Shown: in pieces, positions 25,509 to 33,543 of the stretch
Numbering within the stretch: the first letter of the stretch is position 1
Layout of the letters: each line of letters starts with the position of its first letter
DNA from: Betaproteobacteria bacterium
GTDB lineage: Bacteria > Pseudomonadota > Gammaproteobacteria > Burkholderiales > SG8-39
NCBI GenBank assembly: GCA_016234705.1
Contig: JACRAS010000195.1
Coordinates: 1 to 43,247 of the forward strand
Length of the DNA stretch: 43,247 nt
Direction of reading: 5' to 3'
Position numbers and translations under genes: made by a program
The notes under the pieces: model-generated
Seen by the model: only the letters and a program-made list of their open reading frames with translations
The model's database searches: none
What the model was told of the DNA's origin: nothing

Positions 25509-26273
25509 ATGGCAAGAATCGTTGTGTTCAACCAAAAAGGCGGAGTCGGCAAGACCACGACCACGCTTAATCTGGCCGCTCTGCTGGTCCGGCGCGGTCG
25601 CGCACCTTTGGTAATCGACCTTGATCCGCAGGCACACTTATCGGCGATCAGCGGTGCCAGCGCGAGCGATGGCCGGGACAGCCTGTATGCGTATTACCAG
25701 GAAACAAAGCAACTGGCGCAATTGATCCGTGCAAGCGCCTGCGGCTGGTACATCATTCCCTCCCATCTCGATTTGTCGAAGGTCGACACGCAGTTCGGCA
25801 AAGGGCCGCAGGCGCTGTACCGGCTCAACGCCGGCATCGTCAGAGAAAACCTCAATACCGAACGGCCGATCCTGATAGACGCCTGTCCACAACTGGGCGT
25901 GTTGTCCTTGAACGGCATTTTCGCCAGCGATCGGGTGCTGATCCCGATTTCCACCGACTATCTCGCGGTGAACGGCGCATGGCAGGTCGACCGTACTTTG
26001 CGCGCCCTGGACCGCGTCCTGAAGAAACCGCCGACGCGGCGCTTTGTGATGACTAGGTTCGATACCCGGCGCAAAATGTCCTGGGACATCGACCGGAAGC
26101 TGCGCGAGCGTTTCGGCGCGGAAATGTGCGAGACACGCATCTCGGAAAACGTGAGCCTGGCCGAGAGCCCGGAGAAGAATCGCGACGTGTTCACCCATGC
26201 GCCGGAGAGCCGCGGCGCGCGCGATTATACCGCCTTGCAGGAAGAGCTGGAAGCGGCGGGGTTTTTCAATTAA
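25509..26273 (+). CDS. ParA family ATPase (orphan)
   Basis: 254 residues. The deviant Walker A motif KGGVGKTTTT (residues 10-19) includes the signature Lys at its start, then DLDPQAHLS (Walker A') and ILIDACPQLGVLS in place of the usual DCPP Walker B. It is a MinD/ParA-type ATPase that positions cargo or regulates partition; no ParB or centromere-like gene follows, so it is not a standard chromosome partition pair. GAGGGGG precedes the ATG. Its 3' end overlaps the 3' end of the small convergent gene by four bases. Confidence 0.9.
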   Translation: MARIVVFNQKGGVGKTTTTLNLAALLVRRGRAPLVIDLDPQAHLSAISGASASDGRDSLYAYYQETKQLAQLIRASACGWYIIPSHLDLSKVDTQFGKGPQALYRLNAGIVRENLNTERPILIDACPQLGVLSLNGIFASDRVLIPISTDYLAVNGAWQVDRTLRALDRVLKKPPTRRFVMTRFDTRRKMSWDIDRKLRERFGAEMCETRISENVSLAESPEKNRDVFTHAPESRGARDYTALQEELEAAGFFN

Positions 26274-26506
26274 TTCTTCTCCGGCGACCGCGGGCCGGGT
26301 TCCTTGTTGATCAGATTGATCGCGCTTTCCAGATCAAATCCTTCTTCTTTAATCGTCTGCTGCAGCTCGCGGCAGTCGAGTATCTCGCAATTATGGTAAA
26401 TCTGGGTAACTTTGCGATCGGCGTCAGCGCGATCGCGCGCCGCGAAAATCAAATTTTCCACGACCGTACCGCTGCGGGTCTTGATCTTGAAACCGAACTT
26501 GATCAC
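26270..26506 (-). CDS. Conserved small protein of unknown function
   Basis: 78 residues, MIKFGFKIKTRSGTVVENLI, continuing FAARDRADADRKVTQIYHN then CEILDCRE. The pattern (K-F-G-F-K-I-x-T-R-x-G, A-R-D-x-x-D-A-x-R-K, CEIL-x-C-R-E) looks like a conserved soluble betaproteobacterial protein family, but I know no function. Two Cys near the C-terminal third (Cys41, Cys45 region) are separated by four residues. It converges with parA, overlapping by four bases. The gap from 26507 to the GST gene holds repeat copy D. Confidence 0.7.
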   Translation of the reverse strand: MIKFGFKIKTRSGTVVENLIFAARDRADADRKVTQIYHNCEILDCRELQQTIKEEGFDLESAINLINKEPGPRSPEKN

Positions 26507-26623
26507 TCCGATGGCATCCGTTCACGTGCTATGGATGATTATCATACCCCGAGTGCGGAACCCTGCACCCGGTTTGATGAACTATAGGTGGCGACCTAGC
26601 TCGCGCCCCCGGCTTGTTGCCGA

Positions 26624-26817
26624 GTTGCGATTTTGCGCGGACGAGAAACCATCCGCGCGGATCGCCGATTGTGCACGGATGAAAAGCGCATCCCCGCGCA
26701 ATCGGCGATCTTGTATAAAACCCCCATGTCGTGTTTGGTGTTAACCGTAACCGTGTCTTCTGTACGGATGCGCTTTTCATCCGTACAGAAGACACGGTTG
26801 ACGCGCGCAGCGCGCAA
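26624..26817 (+). repeat. Interspersed multi-hairpin element, copy D
   Basis: About 194 bp between the small conserved gene and the GST gene. Hairpin 1 is GCGCGGACG (26634-26642) with CATCCGCGC, one mismatch. Hairpin 2 has outer arms GATCGCCGATTG (26660-26671) and CAATCGGCGATC (26699-26710), with an imperfect inner part. Hairpin 4 is a perfect 21-bp stem, arms 26750-26770 and 26778-26798, loop cgctttt. Hairpin 5 is TTGACGCGCGCAGCGCGCAA (26798-26817). The order and orientation match copy C. Confidence 0.9.
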
Positions 26818-26871
26818 TTCCGTTGGTGCCATGGTACGCAGGTAACAAGCCGACTGTTACGCCGCCGAAAT

Positions 26872-27576
26872 CTACCGTTTCTGATACTGCGTCGCGCCGA
26901 ACAGCATCTCTTTCGCCTTGTCGTCCATTAGCGGCTTGCGCCGTTCGGCCAGCACCGCCAGGCCGCGCTGCACCGCCGGCCGCGCGGCGATGCCGTCGAA
27001 CCATTTCCTGACGTGCGGATATTCGTCCATGTTCACGCCCTGCCTCGCGTAGGAGCGCAACCAGGGCATGATGGCCATGTCGGCGATGGTGTATTCGCCG
27101 CAGGCGATGAACTTGCTCTCGGCCAGGCGCCGGTCCATCACGCCGTAAAGCCGGTTCGCTTCCTTGGAGTAACGCTGCATGGCGTAGGGAATCTTCTCCG
27201 GCGCGTACGCCAGGAAATGGTGCGCCTGGCCCAGCATCGGCCCGACGCTGCCCATCTGGAACATCAGCCATTGCAGCATCGACCAGCGGTCGCGGATGTT
27301 CTCGGGCAGGAATTTGCCGGTCTTGGACGCGAGATAAAGCAGCATCGCGCCTGACTCGAACAGGGAGATCGGTTTCCCCGACTTTTCGTCGCGGGGGCCG
27401 TCGGAATCGATCATCGCCGGCATCTTGTTGTTGGGGCTGATCTTGAGAAACTCGGGCTTGAACTGGTCGCCCGCGCCGATGTCGATAGGGTGTACGCGAT
27501 AGGGCAAGCCCGTCTCTTCCAGCATGATATGAATTTTGTGGCCGTTGGGCGTGGGCCAGGTATACAAGTCGATCAT
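26872..27576 (-). CDS. Glutathione S-transferase, YfcG/YghU-like
   Basis: 234 residues. The N-terminal thioredoxin-like domain opens MIDLYTWPTPNGHKIHIMLE; the TPNG-x-K motif is typical of the nu-class YfcG/YghU proteins, which use Thr/Asn rather than Tyr or Cys to bind glutathione. ISLFESGAMLLYLA supplies the Glu-Ser glutathione contacts. The all-helical C-terminal domain has the conserved YTIADMAIMPW. YfcG-type enzymes show disulfide reductase or peroxidase activity. The gene overlaps the MaoC gene by four bases and lies last in the minus-strand MDR-MaoC-GST run. Confidence 0.92.
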   Translation of the reverse strand: MIDLYTWPTPNGHKIHIMLEETGLPYRVHPIDIGAGDQFKPEFLKISPNNKMPAMIDSDGPRDEKSGKPISLFESGAMLLYLASKTGKFLPENIRDRWSMLQWLMFQMGSVGPMLGQAHHFLAYAPEKIPYAMQRYSKEANRLYGVMDRRLAESKFIACGEYTIADMAIMPWLRSYARQGVNMDEYPHVRKWFDGIAARPAVQRGLAVLAERRKPLMDDKAKEMLFGATQYQKR

Positions 27577-28070
27577 TGCTTCACTCCTTCTTTGTCAGGG
27601 TGCTGCTTGCGGATGAGGTATTTGTGCATGCCATCCAGCACCAGCTCGCCGCGCTGATTATGCACCGTGGCGCGCATCACGATCACGCCAGTCGTGCGCT
27701 GCGGCACGAGCTCGGTGATTTCCAGCGTCGAATATAGCGTGTCGCCCGCATACACGCCCTTGAGGAAACGGCTCGACTGCTCGATGAAACCGATGAGCGC
27801 ATCCTCCACCTGGTGCGGCAACAAGCCGGCTCCGGCCGCGGTCTGGATCAGCACCTGGAAGCCGTGCGCCAGCATATCGGGCATGCCGTGCGCGCGGCAG
27901 TATTCGCGGTCGTAATGCACCGGGTGGTTGTCGCCGCTCGCCGCCTGGAACGCGAGGAAATGCGCATCGGTCATGGTGCGGCTGGGCAGCCGGAAAATTT
28001 CGCCGATGCGGAAATCCTCGAACCAGCGTTGCTCGGCTAGTTGGTGGGAACGCGGATCGAATGCAGCCAT
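27573..28070 (-). CDS. MaoC family (R)-specific enoyl-CoA hydratase-like protein
   Basis: 165 residues from the ATG at 28070; a TTG at 28085 directly after the previous stop would add five residues. It has a single hotdog domain with the hydratase-2 motif FQAASGDNHPVHYDREYCRA (Asp and His catalytic pair) and a second conserved strand GMPDMLAHGFQVL. Such proteins hydrate trans-2-enoyl-CoA to (R)-3-hydroxyacyl-CoA. It sits between MDR and GST genes, overlapping GST by four bases. No Shine-Dalgarno is clear, so translation is probably coupled to the MDR gene. Confidence 0.88.
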   Translation of the reverse strand: MAAFDPRSHQLAEQRWFEDFRIGEIFRLPSRTMTDAHFLAFQAASGDNHPVHYDREYCRAHGMPDMLAHGFQVLIQTAAGAGLLPHQVEDALIGFIEQSSRFLKGVYAGDTLYSTLEITELVPQRTTGVIVMRATVHNQRGELVLDGMHKYLIRKQHPDKEGVKQ

Positions 28071-28085
28071 TGCGCGCGGGCACAA

Positions 28086-29084
28086 CTAGATCAGTTTGAC
28101 CAGTTGCTTGCCGAAATTCTGGCCCTTCAACAACCCGATGAAGGCCTTGGGCGCGTTCTCCAGGCCCTGCGCCACGGTTTCGCGATATTTCAGCTTGCCC
28201 GAGGCCACCCAGCCGGCGAGCTCGCCCATTGCCGGCGGCCATAGATTCATGCGGTCGCTGACGATGAAGCCCTGCACCTTGATGCGGTTGGTCAGGATCG
28301 CCTGGAAGGTCTTCACGCCATAGGGCTCGGTCGCGTTGTACTGCGAGATCAGGCCGCACACGGCGATGCGAGAGAACGCGTTCGTGCGCCGCAGCACCGC
28401 GTCCAGGATTTCGCCGCCGACGTTCTCAAAATAGCAGTCGATGCCGTTCGGCACGACCGCCTTCAGGTCCTGGTCCAGCCGGCCGGCTTTGTAATCGACG
28501 CATGCATCGAAGCCGAGCTCGTTCACCACGTAGTCGCACTTCGCTTGGCCGCCGGCGATGCCCACGGCGCGGCAGCCCTTCAACTTCGCGATCTGGCCGA
28601 CGGCGCTGCCCACGGCGCCCGAAGCCGCCGACACCACCACGGTCTCACCCGCTTTCGGCCGGCAAATGTCCAGCAGCCCGACCCAGGCGGTGACCCCGGG
28701 CATGCCGATCACGCCGAGGTAGGCCGACATGGGCACGCGGCTCACATCGACCTTGTTGACGCCGGTGCCGTTCGAACACCCGAACTGCTGCCAGCCGTGC
28801 ATGCCGACCACCATGTCTCCCGGCTTGAATTTCGGGCTCTTGGATTCGACCACCTCGCCCACGGTGCCGCCGACCATGACCTGGTCGAGTTCCTGCTTGG
28901 CGGCATAGGACTTCACGTCGTTCATGCGCCCGCGCATGTACGGATCGAGCGAGAGATAGTGGTTGCGCACCAGGATCTGCCCTTCCGCCGGTTTGGGGAT
29001 GGGGGTGTTGACGATTTTGAAATTCTCCTCCGTCACCCAGCCTACGGGACGGCTGGCGAGCAGGACTTGCATGTTGGTAGTCAT
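28086..29084 (-). CDS. NADP-dependent zinc-free MDR oxidoreductase (CurA/prostaglandin-reductase-like)
   Basis: 332 residues. The N-terminus (QVLLASRPVGWVTEENFKIV) and LVRNHYLSLDPYMRGRM are diagnostic of the CurA/YncB/PTGR branch of zinc-independent medium-chain reductases. The nucleotide-binding motif is VVSAASGAVGSAVGQIAKLK, with DCYFENVGGEILDAVL after it. It would reduce the double bond of an enone or enoyl substrate with NADPH. It ends with TAG, next to MaoC. The gap to the dehydrogenase gene upstream is 122 bases, so it may have its own promoter. Confidence 0.9.
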   Translation of the reverse strand: MTTNMQVLLASRPVGWVTEENFKIVNTPIPKPAEGQILVRNHYLSLDPYMRGRMNDVKSYAAKQELDQVMVGGTVGEVVESKSPKFKPGDMVVGMHGWQQFGCSNGTGVNKVDVSRVPMSAYLGVIGMPGVTAWVGLLDICRPKAGETVVVSAASGAVGSAVGQIAKLKGCRAVGIAGGQAKCDYVVNELGFDACVDYKAGRLDQDLKAVVPNGIDCYFENVGGEILDAVLRRTNAFSRIAVCGLISQYNATEPYGVKTFQAILTNRIKVQGFIVSDRMNLWPPAMGELAGWVASGKLKYRETVAQGLENAPKAFIGLLKGQNFGKQLVKLI

Positions 29085-29206
29085 TTCATTCCCCGAAAAA
29101 AGTTTGACGCGAACGACCGCGGACTGGCCGTCCCCAGCGGGAGGACCAAAGTCAACGATGTCCTTTGCGGTAATTGCTTTTCACACCCACGGCTTCGGTG
29201 GCGCGA

Positions 29207-30340
29207 CTATGCGGCGCTGGCGAAGCGCTCGGAGTGGTGCTCGACGTCGCCCAAAGTGGCGTTGATCATGGTAAGGCGTTTGGCGTAATGGCCCGCGGCG
29301 AGTTCATTGCTCACGCCCATGCCGCCGTGCAGCTGTATCGCCTCCTGGCTGATGGCGCGGCCGGAGCGGCTGATCTGGATCTTCGCCGCCGACACCGTGC
29401 GCTTGCGCTCGTTCGGATCCTCGGACTGCACCTTTACCGAGGCGAGATAGGCCATCGAGCGCGATTGCTCGCAATGGATAAACATGTCCACCGCGCGGTG
29501 CTGCAGCGCCTGGAAGCTGCCGATCGGGCGGCCGAACTGCTGGCGCGTCTTCAGGTACTCGAAGGTGACGGCATTAAGCGCTTCCATCGCGCCCACCGCT
29601 TCGGCGCATAGCGCCGACACGGCGAAATCGGCGGCGTGCTCGAGCAGCGGCAGCGCCGCATCGATGCCGCCCAGCATGGCGTCGGCGCCGACCTTGACGT
29701 TCGCCAGCTTGACCTCGGCCGCGCGCATGCCGTCGATGGTGCGATAGCCTTGCACCTGCACACCCGCGGTTTTGGCGTCGACCAGGAACAGGCTGATGCC
29801 GCGGGCGTCGCGCGTGCTGCCTGCGCTGCGCGCCGAGACGATCAGCTTGTCGGCGCTCTCGCCGTGCAGCACCACCGCCTTGTGGCCGTCGAGCACGTAG
29901 CCCGCGCCGTCGCGTTTGGCCGTGGTCTGGACGCAGTTCAATTCGTAGCGCGAGTTCGGCTCGCCCAGCGCGGCGGCGAGCAGCAGCTTGCCCTGCGCCA
30001 CTTCGGACAGGATGGCCTGCTTTTGCGCCTCGCTGCCGGCGAGGTCGATCAGGCTGCCACCCAGGACCACGGTGGAAAAATACGGCTCGACCACGATGCC
30101 GCGGCCGAGCTCGGTCATCACCAGCATGGTGTCCACGGGGGTGCCGCCGAAGCCGCCGTGCGCTTCGGCGAAGGCCGCGCCGAGCAGGCCCATGTCGGCG
30201 AACCGAGCCCATACCTTGTCGGAAAAACCCTGCTTTAAGGCGATGATCGCGCGGCGTGCCTCGAAGCCATAATCCTTGGCTATGTATTTCTGCAAGCTAT
30301 CGCGCAACAGTTGCTGTTCTTCGCTGAAAATGAAATCCAT
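29207..30340 (-). CDS. Acyl-CoA dehydrogenase, small subunit of a PimC/PimD-like pair
   Basis: 377 residues from the ATG at 30340 (MDFIFSEEQQLLRDSLQKYI). The three-domain acyl-CoA dehydrogenase plan is visible, with GFGGTPVDTMLVMTELGRG, ALGEPNSRYEL for the FAD-domain strand and C-terminal QLHGGMGVSNELAAGHYAKR. The sequence pattern resembles the small subunit of pimeloyl-CoA dehydrogenase. Two bases separate it from the stop of the larger subunit gene, so the pair is co-translated and probably forms a heteromer. The usual catalytic Glu is not evident at its common place, consistent with a subunit that relies on its partner. Confidence 0.85.
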   Translation of the reverse strand: MDFIFSEEQQLLRDSLQKYIAKDYGFEARRAIIALKQGFSDKVWARFADMGLLGAAFAEAHGGFGGTPVDTMLVMTELGRGIVVEPYFSTVVLGGSLIDLAGSEAQKQAILSEVAQGKLLLAAALGEPNSRYELNCVQTTAKRDGAGYVLDGHKAVVLHGESADKLIVSARSAGSTRDARGISLFLVDAKTAGVQVQGYRTIDGMRAAEVKLANVKVGADAMLGGIDAALPLLEHAADFAVSALCAEAVGAMEALNAVTFEYLKTRQQFGRPIGSFQALQHRAVDMFIHCEQSRSMAYLASVKVQSEDPNERKRTVSAAKIQISRSGRAISQEAIQLHGGMGVSNELAAGHYAKRLTMINATLGDVEHHSERFASAA

Positions 30341-30342
30341 GA

Positions 30343-31530
30343 TCAGAGTCCAAGAACCATTTGCGCAATGATGTTGCGCTGGATTTCGTTCGAACCGCCG
30401 TAGATCGAAGTCTTGCGGTAATTGAAGTACACCGCGGCGGCCGAACCGGCGTATTCGGGGCCGACCGGTTCGCCGTGCCAAGCGGCGTCGCGCGCCTCCG
30501 GGCGGAACGGCAGCGCATAGGGCCCCATAGCTTCCATCGTCAGCTCGGTCAGCGCCTGCTGCACCTCAGTGCCTTTTATTTTGAGGATGGAGGCCTCGGG
30601 GCCGGGCTTGGTGCGCGAAGACAGCACGCGCAGCAGCGTGATCTCCAGCGCCATCAGCTCGACCTCGACCTGGGTGACGCGATCGCGAAAGCGCGGATCG
30701 TCGGCGAGCGGCTTGCCGTTCCGGAACTGTTTGGCCGCGATTTTCTTCAGATGCTCCAGCTCGCGCTTGGATTCGCCCACGCGGGCGATGCCGGTGCGCT
30801 CGTGGCCGAGCAGGAACTTGGCATAGGTCCAGCCCTTGCCCTCCTCGCCCACCAGATTCTTGGCCGGGACCTTGACCTTGTCGAAGAACACCTCGTTCAC
30901 TTCGTGCTCCTCGTCCAGGGTGATGATCGGGCGCACGCTGATGCCGGGGGAATGCATGTCGATGAGGAGGAAAGAGATGCCTTCCTGCTTTTTCACCGTG
31001 GTGTCGGTGCGCACCAGGCAGAAAATCATGTCGGCGTACTGGCCGAGCGTGGTCCAGGTCTTCTGGCCGTCGGCGATGTAATGATCGCCCTCGCGCACCG
31101 CCCGCATCTTGAGCGAAGCCAGGTCGGAACCCGAGCCGGGCTCGCTATAGCCCTGCGCCCACCAGTCTTCGGAAGACAGGATGCGCGGCAGGTAATACTC
31201 TTTTTGCCATTGGCTGCCGAAATTCTGGATCACCGGCGCCACCATCACCAGGCCAAACGGCATCACGCGCGGCGCGCCGGCATAGCCGCATTCATCTTCG
31301 AATATGTGCTTCTGGATCGGCGTCCAGGCGCAGCCGCCGTACTCCTTCGGCCAGTTGGGGGCGACCCAGCCTTGCTTGTAAAGGATTTTCTGCCAGCGCA
31401 CCCAGTCGTCCTTGACCAGGCGCTGGTGATGCAGCACCTTGTCGGCTATGTCCTTGGGCAGATTGTCGCGCACGAAGCGGCGCGCTTCCTCGCGAAACGC
31501 CTGTTCTTCCCTGGTGTAATTGAGGTCCAT
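30343..31530 (-). CDS. Acyl-CoA dehydrogenase, large subunit of a PimC/PimD-like pair
   Basis: 395 residues from the ATG at 31530 (MDLNYTREEQAFREEARRFV), with GGAAGAA as ribosome-binding site. Conserved stretches are QGYSEPGSGSDLASLKMRAV, KTWTTLGQYADMIFCLVRTD, KKQEGISFLLIDMHSPGISV and KTSIYGGSNEIQRNIIAQMV; these match the large subunit of pimeloyl-CoA dehydrogenase (PimC) in my memory of the family. It oxidises acyl-CoA to the 2-enoyl-CoA, passing electrons to ETF. It is the first gene of the minus-strand pair, divergent from the racemase-like gene. Confidence 0.88.
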   Translation of the reverse strand: MDLNYTREEQAFREEARRFVRDNLPKDIADKVLHHQRLVKDDWVRWQKILYKQGWVAPNWPKEYGGCAWTPIQKHIFEDECGYAGAPRVMPFGLVMVAPVIQNFGSQWQKEYYLPRILSSEDWWAQGYSEPGSGSDLASLKMRAVREGDHYIADGQKTWTTLGQYADMIFCLVRTDTTVKKQEGISFLLIDMHSPGISVRPIITLDEEHEVNEVFFDKVKVPAKNLVGEEGKGWTYAKFLLGHERTGIARVGESKRELEHLKKIAAKQFRNGKPLADDPRFRDRVTQVEVELMALEITLLRVLSSRTKPGPEASILKIKGTEVQQALTELTMEAMGPYALPFRPEARDAAWHGEPVGPEYAGSAAAVYFNYRKTSIYGGSNEIQRNIIAQMVLGL

Positions 31531-31566
31531 GGTGGGGTTCTTCCGCTGGCGCAATCGGCAATTTCC

Positions 31567-31575
31567 ATTGTATCA
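31567..31575 (-). promoter_or_regulatory. Extended -10 promoter candidate for the acyl-CoA dehydrogenase pair
   Basis: Read on the minus strand, TGATACAAT is an extended -10 element (TG-N-TACAAT) 37 bases before the dehydrogenase ATG. No good -35 is present at 17 bases, which extended -10 promoters can tolerate. Confidence 0.4.
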
Positions 31576-31662
31576 CCCTGCGCCGGACAAGCCGTACGCG
31601 AACACGGTGTTTCCGGCCCGGAAAAGCCTTCGTCCGACGCGCCAGGGGGTGCGCGATGTTTT

Positions 31663-31691
31663 TTGCCACGCCGACATCGATCTGCTATCTT
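31663..31691 (+). promoter_or_regulatory. Sigma-70 promoter for the racemase/CoA-transferase gene
   Basis: TTGCCA (31663-31668), a 17-base spacer and TATCTT (31686-31691) form a housekeeping promoter; the ATG at 31721 follows 29 bases later with AGGAGA ahead of it. Confidence 0.5.
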
Positions 31692-31720
31692 CGCCCTGAT
31701 TCCAAACTGAGGAGAACAGG

Positions 31721-32875
31721 ATGAGCGGACCACTGACAGGGGTGAAGGTGCTGGAAATCGCGGGCATCGGCCCGGGACCGTTCTGCGGCATGCTGCTCGC
31801 CGACATGGGCGCCGATGTGCTGCGCGTGGATCGCCTGCAGGCGAGCGATCTGGGAATGCCGATGGAACCGAAGTACGAAATTACGTCGCGCGGCCGGCGC
31901 TCGATCGCGCTCGATCTGAAGCGGCCCGAATCGATCCAGACGGTGCTCGATCTGGCGGCCAGGGCCGACGCGCTGTTCGAGGGTTTCCGGCCGGGCGTCA
32001 CCGAGCGCCTGGGCCTGGGCCCGGATGCCTGCTTCGCGCGCAATCCGCGCCTGGTCTACGGCCGCATCACCGGTTGGGGGCAGGACGGGCCTCTGGCGCA
32101 GGCCGCCGGCCACGACATCAATTACATCGCGCTGACGGGCGCGCTGCACGCCATCGGGCGCAAGGGCGAGGCGCCGGTGCCGCCGCTCAACCTGGTCGGG
32201 GATTACGGCGGCGGCGGCATGTATTTGGCTTTCGGCATCGCCTGCGCGCTCTACGAGGCGCGCGCCTCGGGCAAGGGCCAGGTGATCGATGCCGCCATGA
32301 CCGAGGGCGCGGCCGGCCTGATGGGGATTTTCTACGGCCGCATGGCGGCGGGAATTTGGCGCGATCAGCGCGGCGTCAACGTGCTCGACACCGGCGCGCC
32401 GTTTTACAACGTGTACGAGACCGCCGACGGCAAGCACGTGGCCATCGGCTCCATCGAGGGCCGCTTCTACGCCGAATTGCTCGAGCGGCTGAGTCTGGAT
32501 CCCAAGACCCTGCCGGGACAGCACGAGCACAAGCGCTGGCCCGAGCTGCACGCCGCTTTCAGCGCCGCTTTCAAGAGCAAAACCCGGGATGAGTGGTGCC
32601 GGAAAATGGAAGGCACGGACGTGTGCTTCGCGCCGGTGCTCTCGCTCGCCGAAGCGCCGCAGCATGCGCACAACCGGGCGCGCGGCGCCTTCGTCGACAT
32701 CAACGGCGTGACTCAGCCCGCGCCCGCGCCGCGTTATTCGCGCACCCCGGGGGCCGTCGCACGCGGCGCGCCGCGCCGCGGTGAAGGCGGGGCGCAGGCG
32801 CTCGCCGACTGGGGTTTTGACCAGGCCGAGATCGACGGCTTTCGCGCGCGCGGCGCGTTGCTCGAGGATGCCTAA
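31721..32875 (+). CDS. CaiB/BaiF CoA-transferase family, alpha-methylacyl-CoA racemase-like
   Basis: 384 residues. The family III fold begins GVKVLEIAGIGPGPFCGMLL and ADMGADVLRVDR. The racemase-specific catalytic pair is in place: His131 in AGHDINYIALTGAL and Asp161 in LNLVGDYGGGGMYLAFGIA, as in mycobacterial AMACR, which favours racemase over CoA transfer. It would epimerise (R)-2-methylacyl-CoA to the (S)-form needed by acyl-CoA dehydrogenases, which suits the divergent dehydrogenase pair and breakdown of branched or isoprenoid-type acids. AGGAGA precedes the ATG. Confidence 0.88.
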   Translation: MSGPLTGVKVLEIAGIGPGPFCGMLLADMGADVLRVDRLQASDLGMPMEPKYEITSRGRRSIALDLKRPESIQTVLDLAARADALFEGFRPGVTERLGLGPDACFARNPRLVYGRITGWGQDGPLAQAAGHDINYIALTGALHAIGRKGEAPVPPLNLVGDYGGGGMYLAFGIACALYEARASGKGQVIDAAMTEGAAGLMGIFYGRMAAGIWRDQRGVNVLDTGAPFYNVYETADGKHVAIGSIEGRFYAELLERLSLDPKTLPGQHEHKRWPELHAAFSAAFKSKTRDEWCRKMEGTDVCFAPVLSLAEAPQHAHNRARGAFVDINGVTQPAPAPRYSRTPGAVARGAPRRGEGGAQALADWGFDQAEIDGFRARGALLEDA

Positions 32876-32907
32876 CATCAATCGCATCCCCATTGATTCG
32901 CCGAGAC

Positions 32908-33543
32908 TCAAGCGCCGCGTCCGCGCCCTGCCAGCGCGAGTCTCAGCGCCTGCTTCCACGCCCTTTGCCTATGCGCGCGCGACATCGAGGCGTTGGCCGG
33001 GCTGGTCGAGGGAAGGCGCCGATAGCTCGGCGGCGCCGGTGCATCCCCGAGCAAAGACAGCACGTGTTTGCGATAGCAGGCCTCGGCCTTCGCGCCGTTG
33101 AAGAATACGTGCGCGATCCGCGGATGGGCGCGGTAGAAGGAAACGAAATCATTGGCGCGTATCGTGGCGTCGTCGATGGCCGAATCGAGGCTGCCCGCGC
33201 GCGCGCAGGACTCGAGCACGTCCCACAACGCGATGCCGCGCGATTTCAGCGCCCCTGCTCTGGCCGCGTAAGGCAATGAGGGAGCTGCGCCGGTAACTTC
33301 CCCGAGGATGCGCCAGAACAGATTCTGCGCATGCGCATAGTATTGCCCGGCCGCGAGCGAGGCCTTGCCGGGCATGCTCCCCAGGATCAGGACGCGCGCC
33401 CTTGCATCCGCGATCGGGGCAAAGCTCCGGACGTGCGGCATGTCAACGCGGTCCGGCGCGCAAACCTGGGGCGCGGCGCTGTTTGCTTGATCGTGCGTTG
33501 CGCCCATCATGGATGCGTTCGCCTTCCGCGGCTGAGGCGTCAT
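32908..33543 (-). CDS. Hypoxanthine/uracil-DNA glycosylase (HDG, UDG family 6)
   Basis: 211 residues from the ATG at 33543, overlapping the previous stop (ATGA). The diagnostic motif RVLILGSMPGKASLAAGQYY followed by AHAQNLFWRIL belongs to family 6 of the uracil-DNA glycosylase superfamily, which removes hypoxanthine (deaminated adenine). The core starts near residue 35 (MPHVRSFAPIADARA), so the internal ATG at 33441 is an alternative start giving the usual length of about 177. The C-terminus is Arg/Ala rich. It is coupled to a signalling gene with no obvious functional link. Confidence 0.85.
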   Translation of the reverse strand: MTPQPRKANASMMGATHDQANSAAPQVCAPDRVDMPHVRSFAPIADARARVLILGSMPGKASLAAGQYYAHAQNLFWRILGEVTGAAPSLPYAARAGALKSRGIALWDVLESCARAGSLDSAIDDATIRANDFVSFYRAHPRIAHVFFNGAKAEACYRKHVLSLLGDAPAPPSYRRLPSTSPANASMSRAHRQRAWKQALRLALAGRGRGA

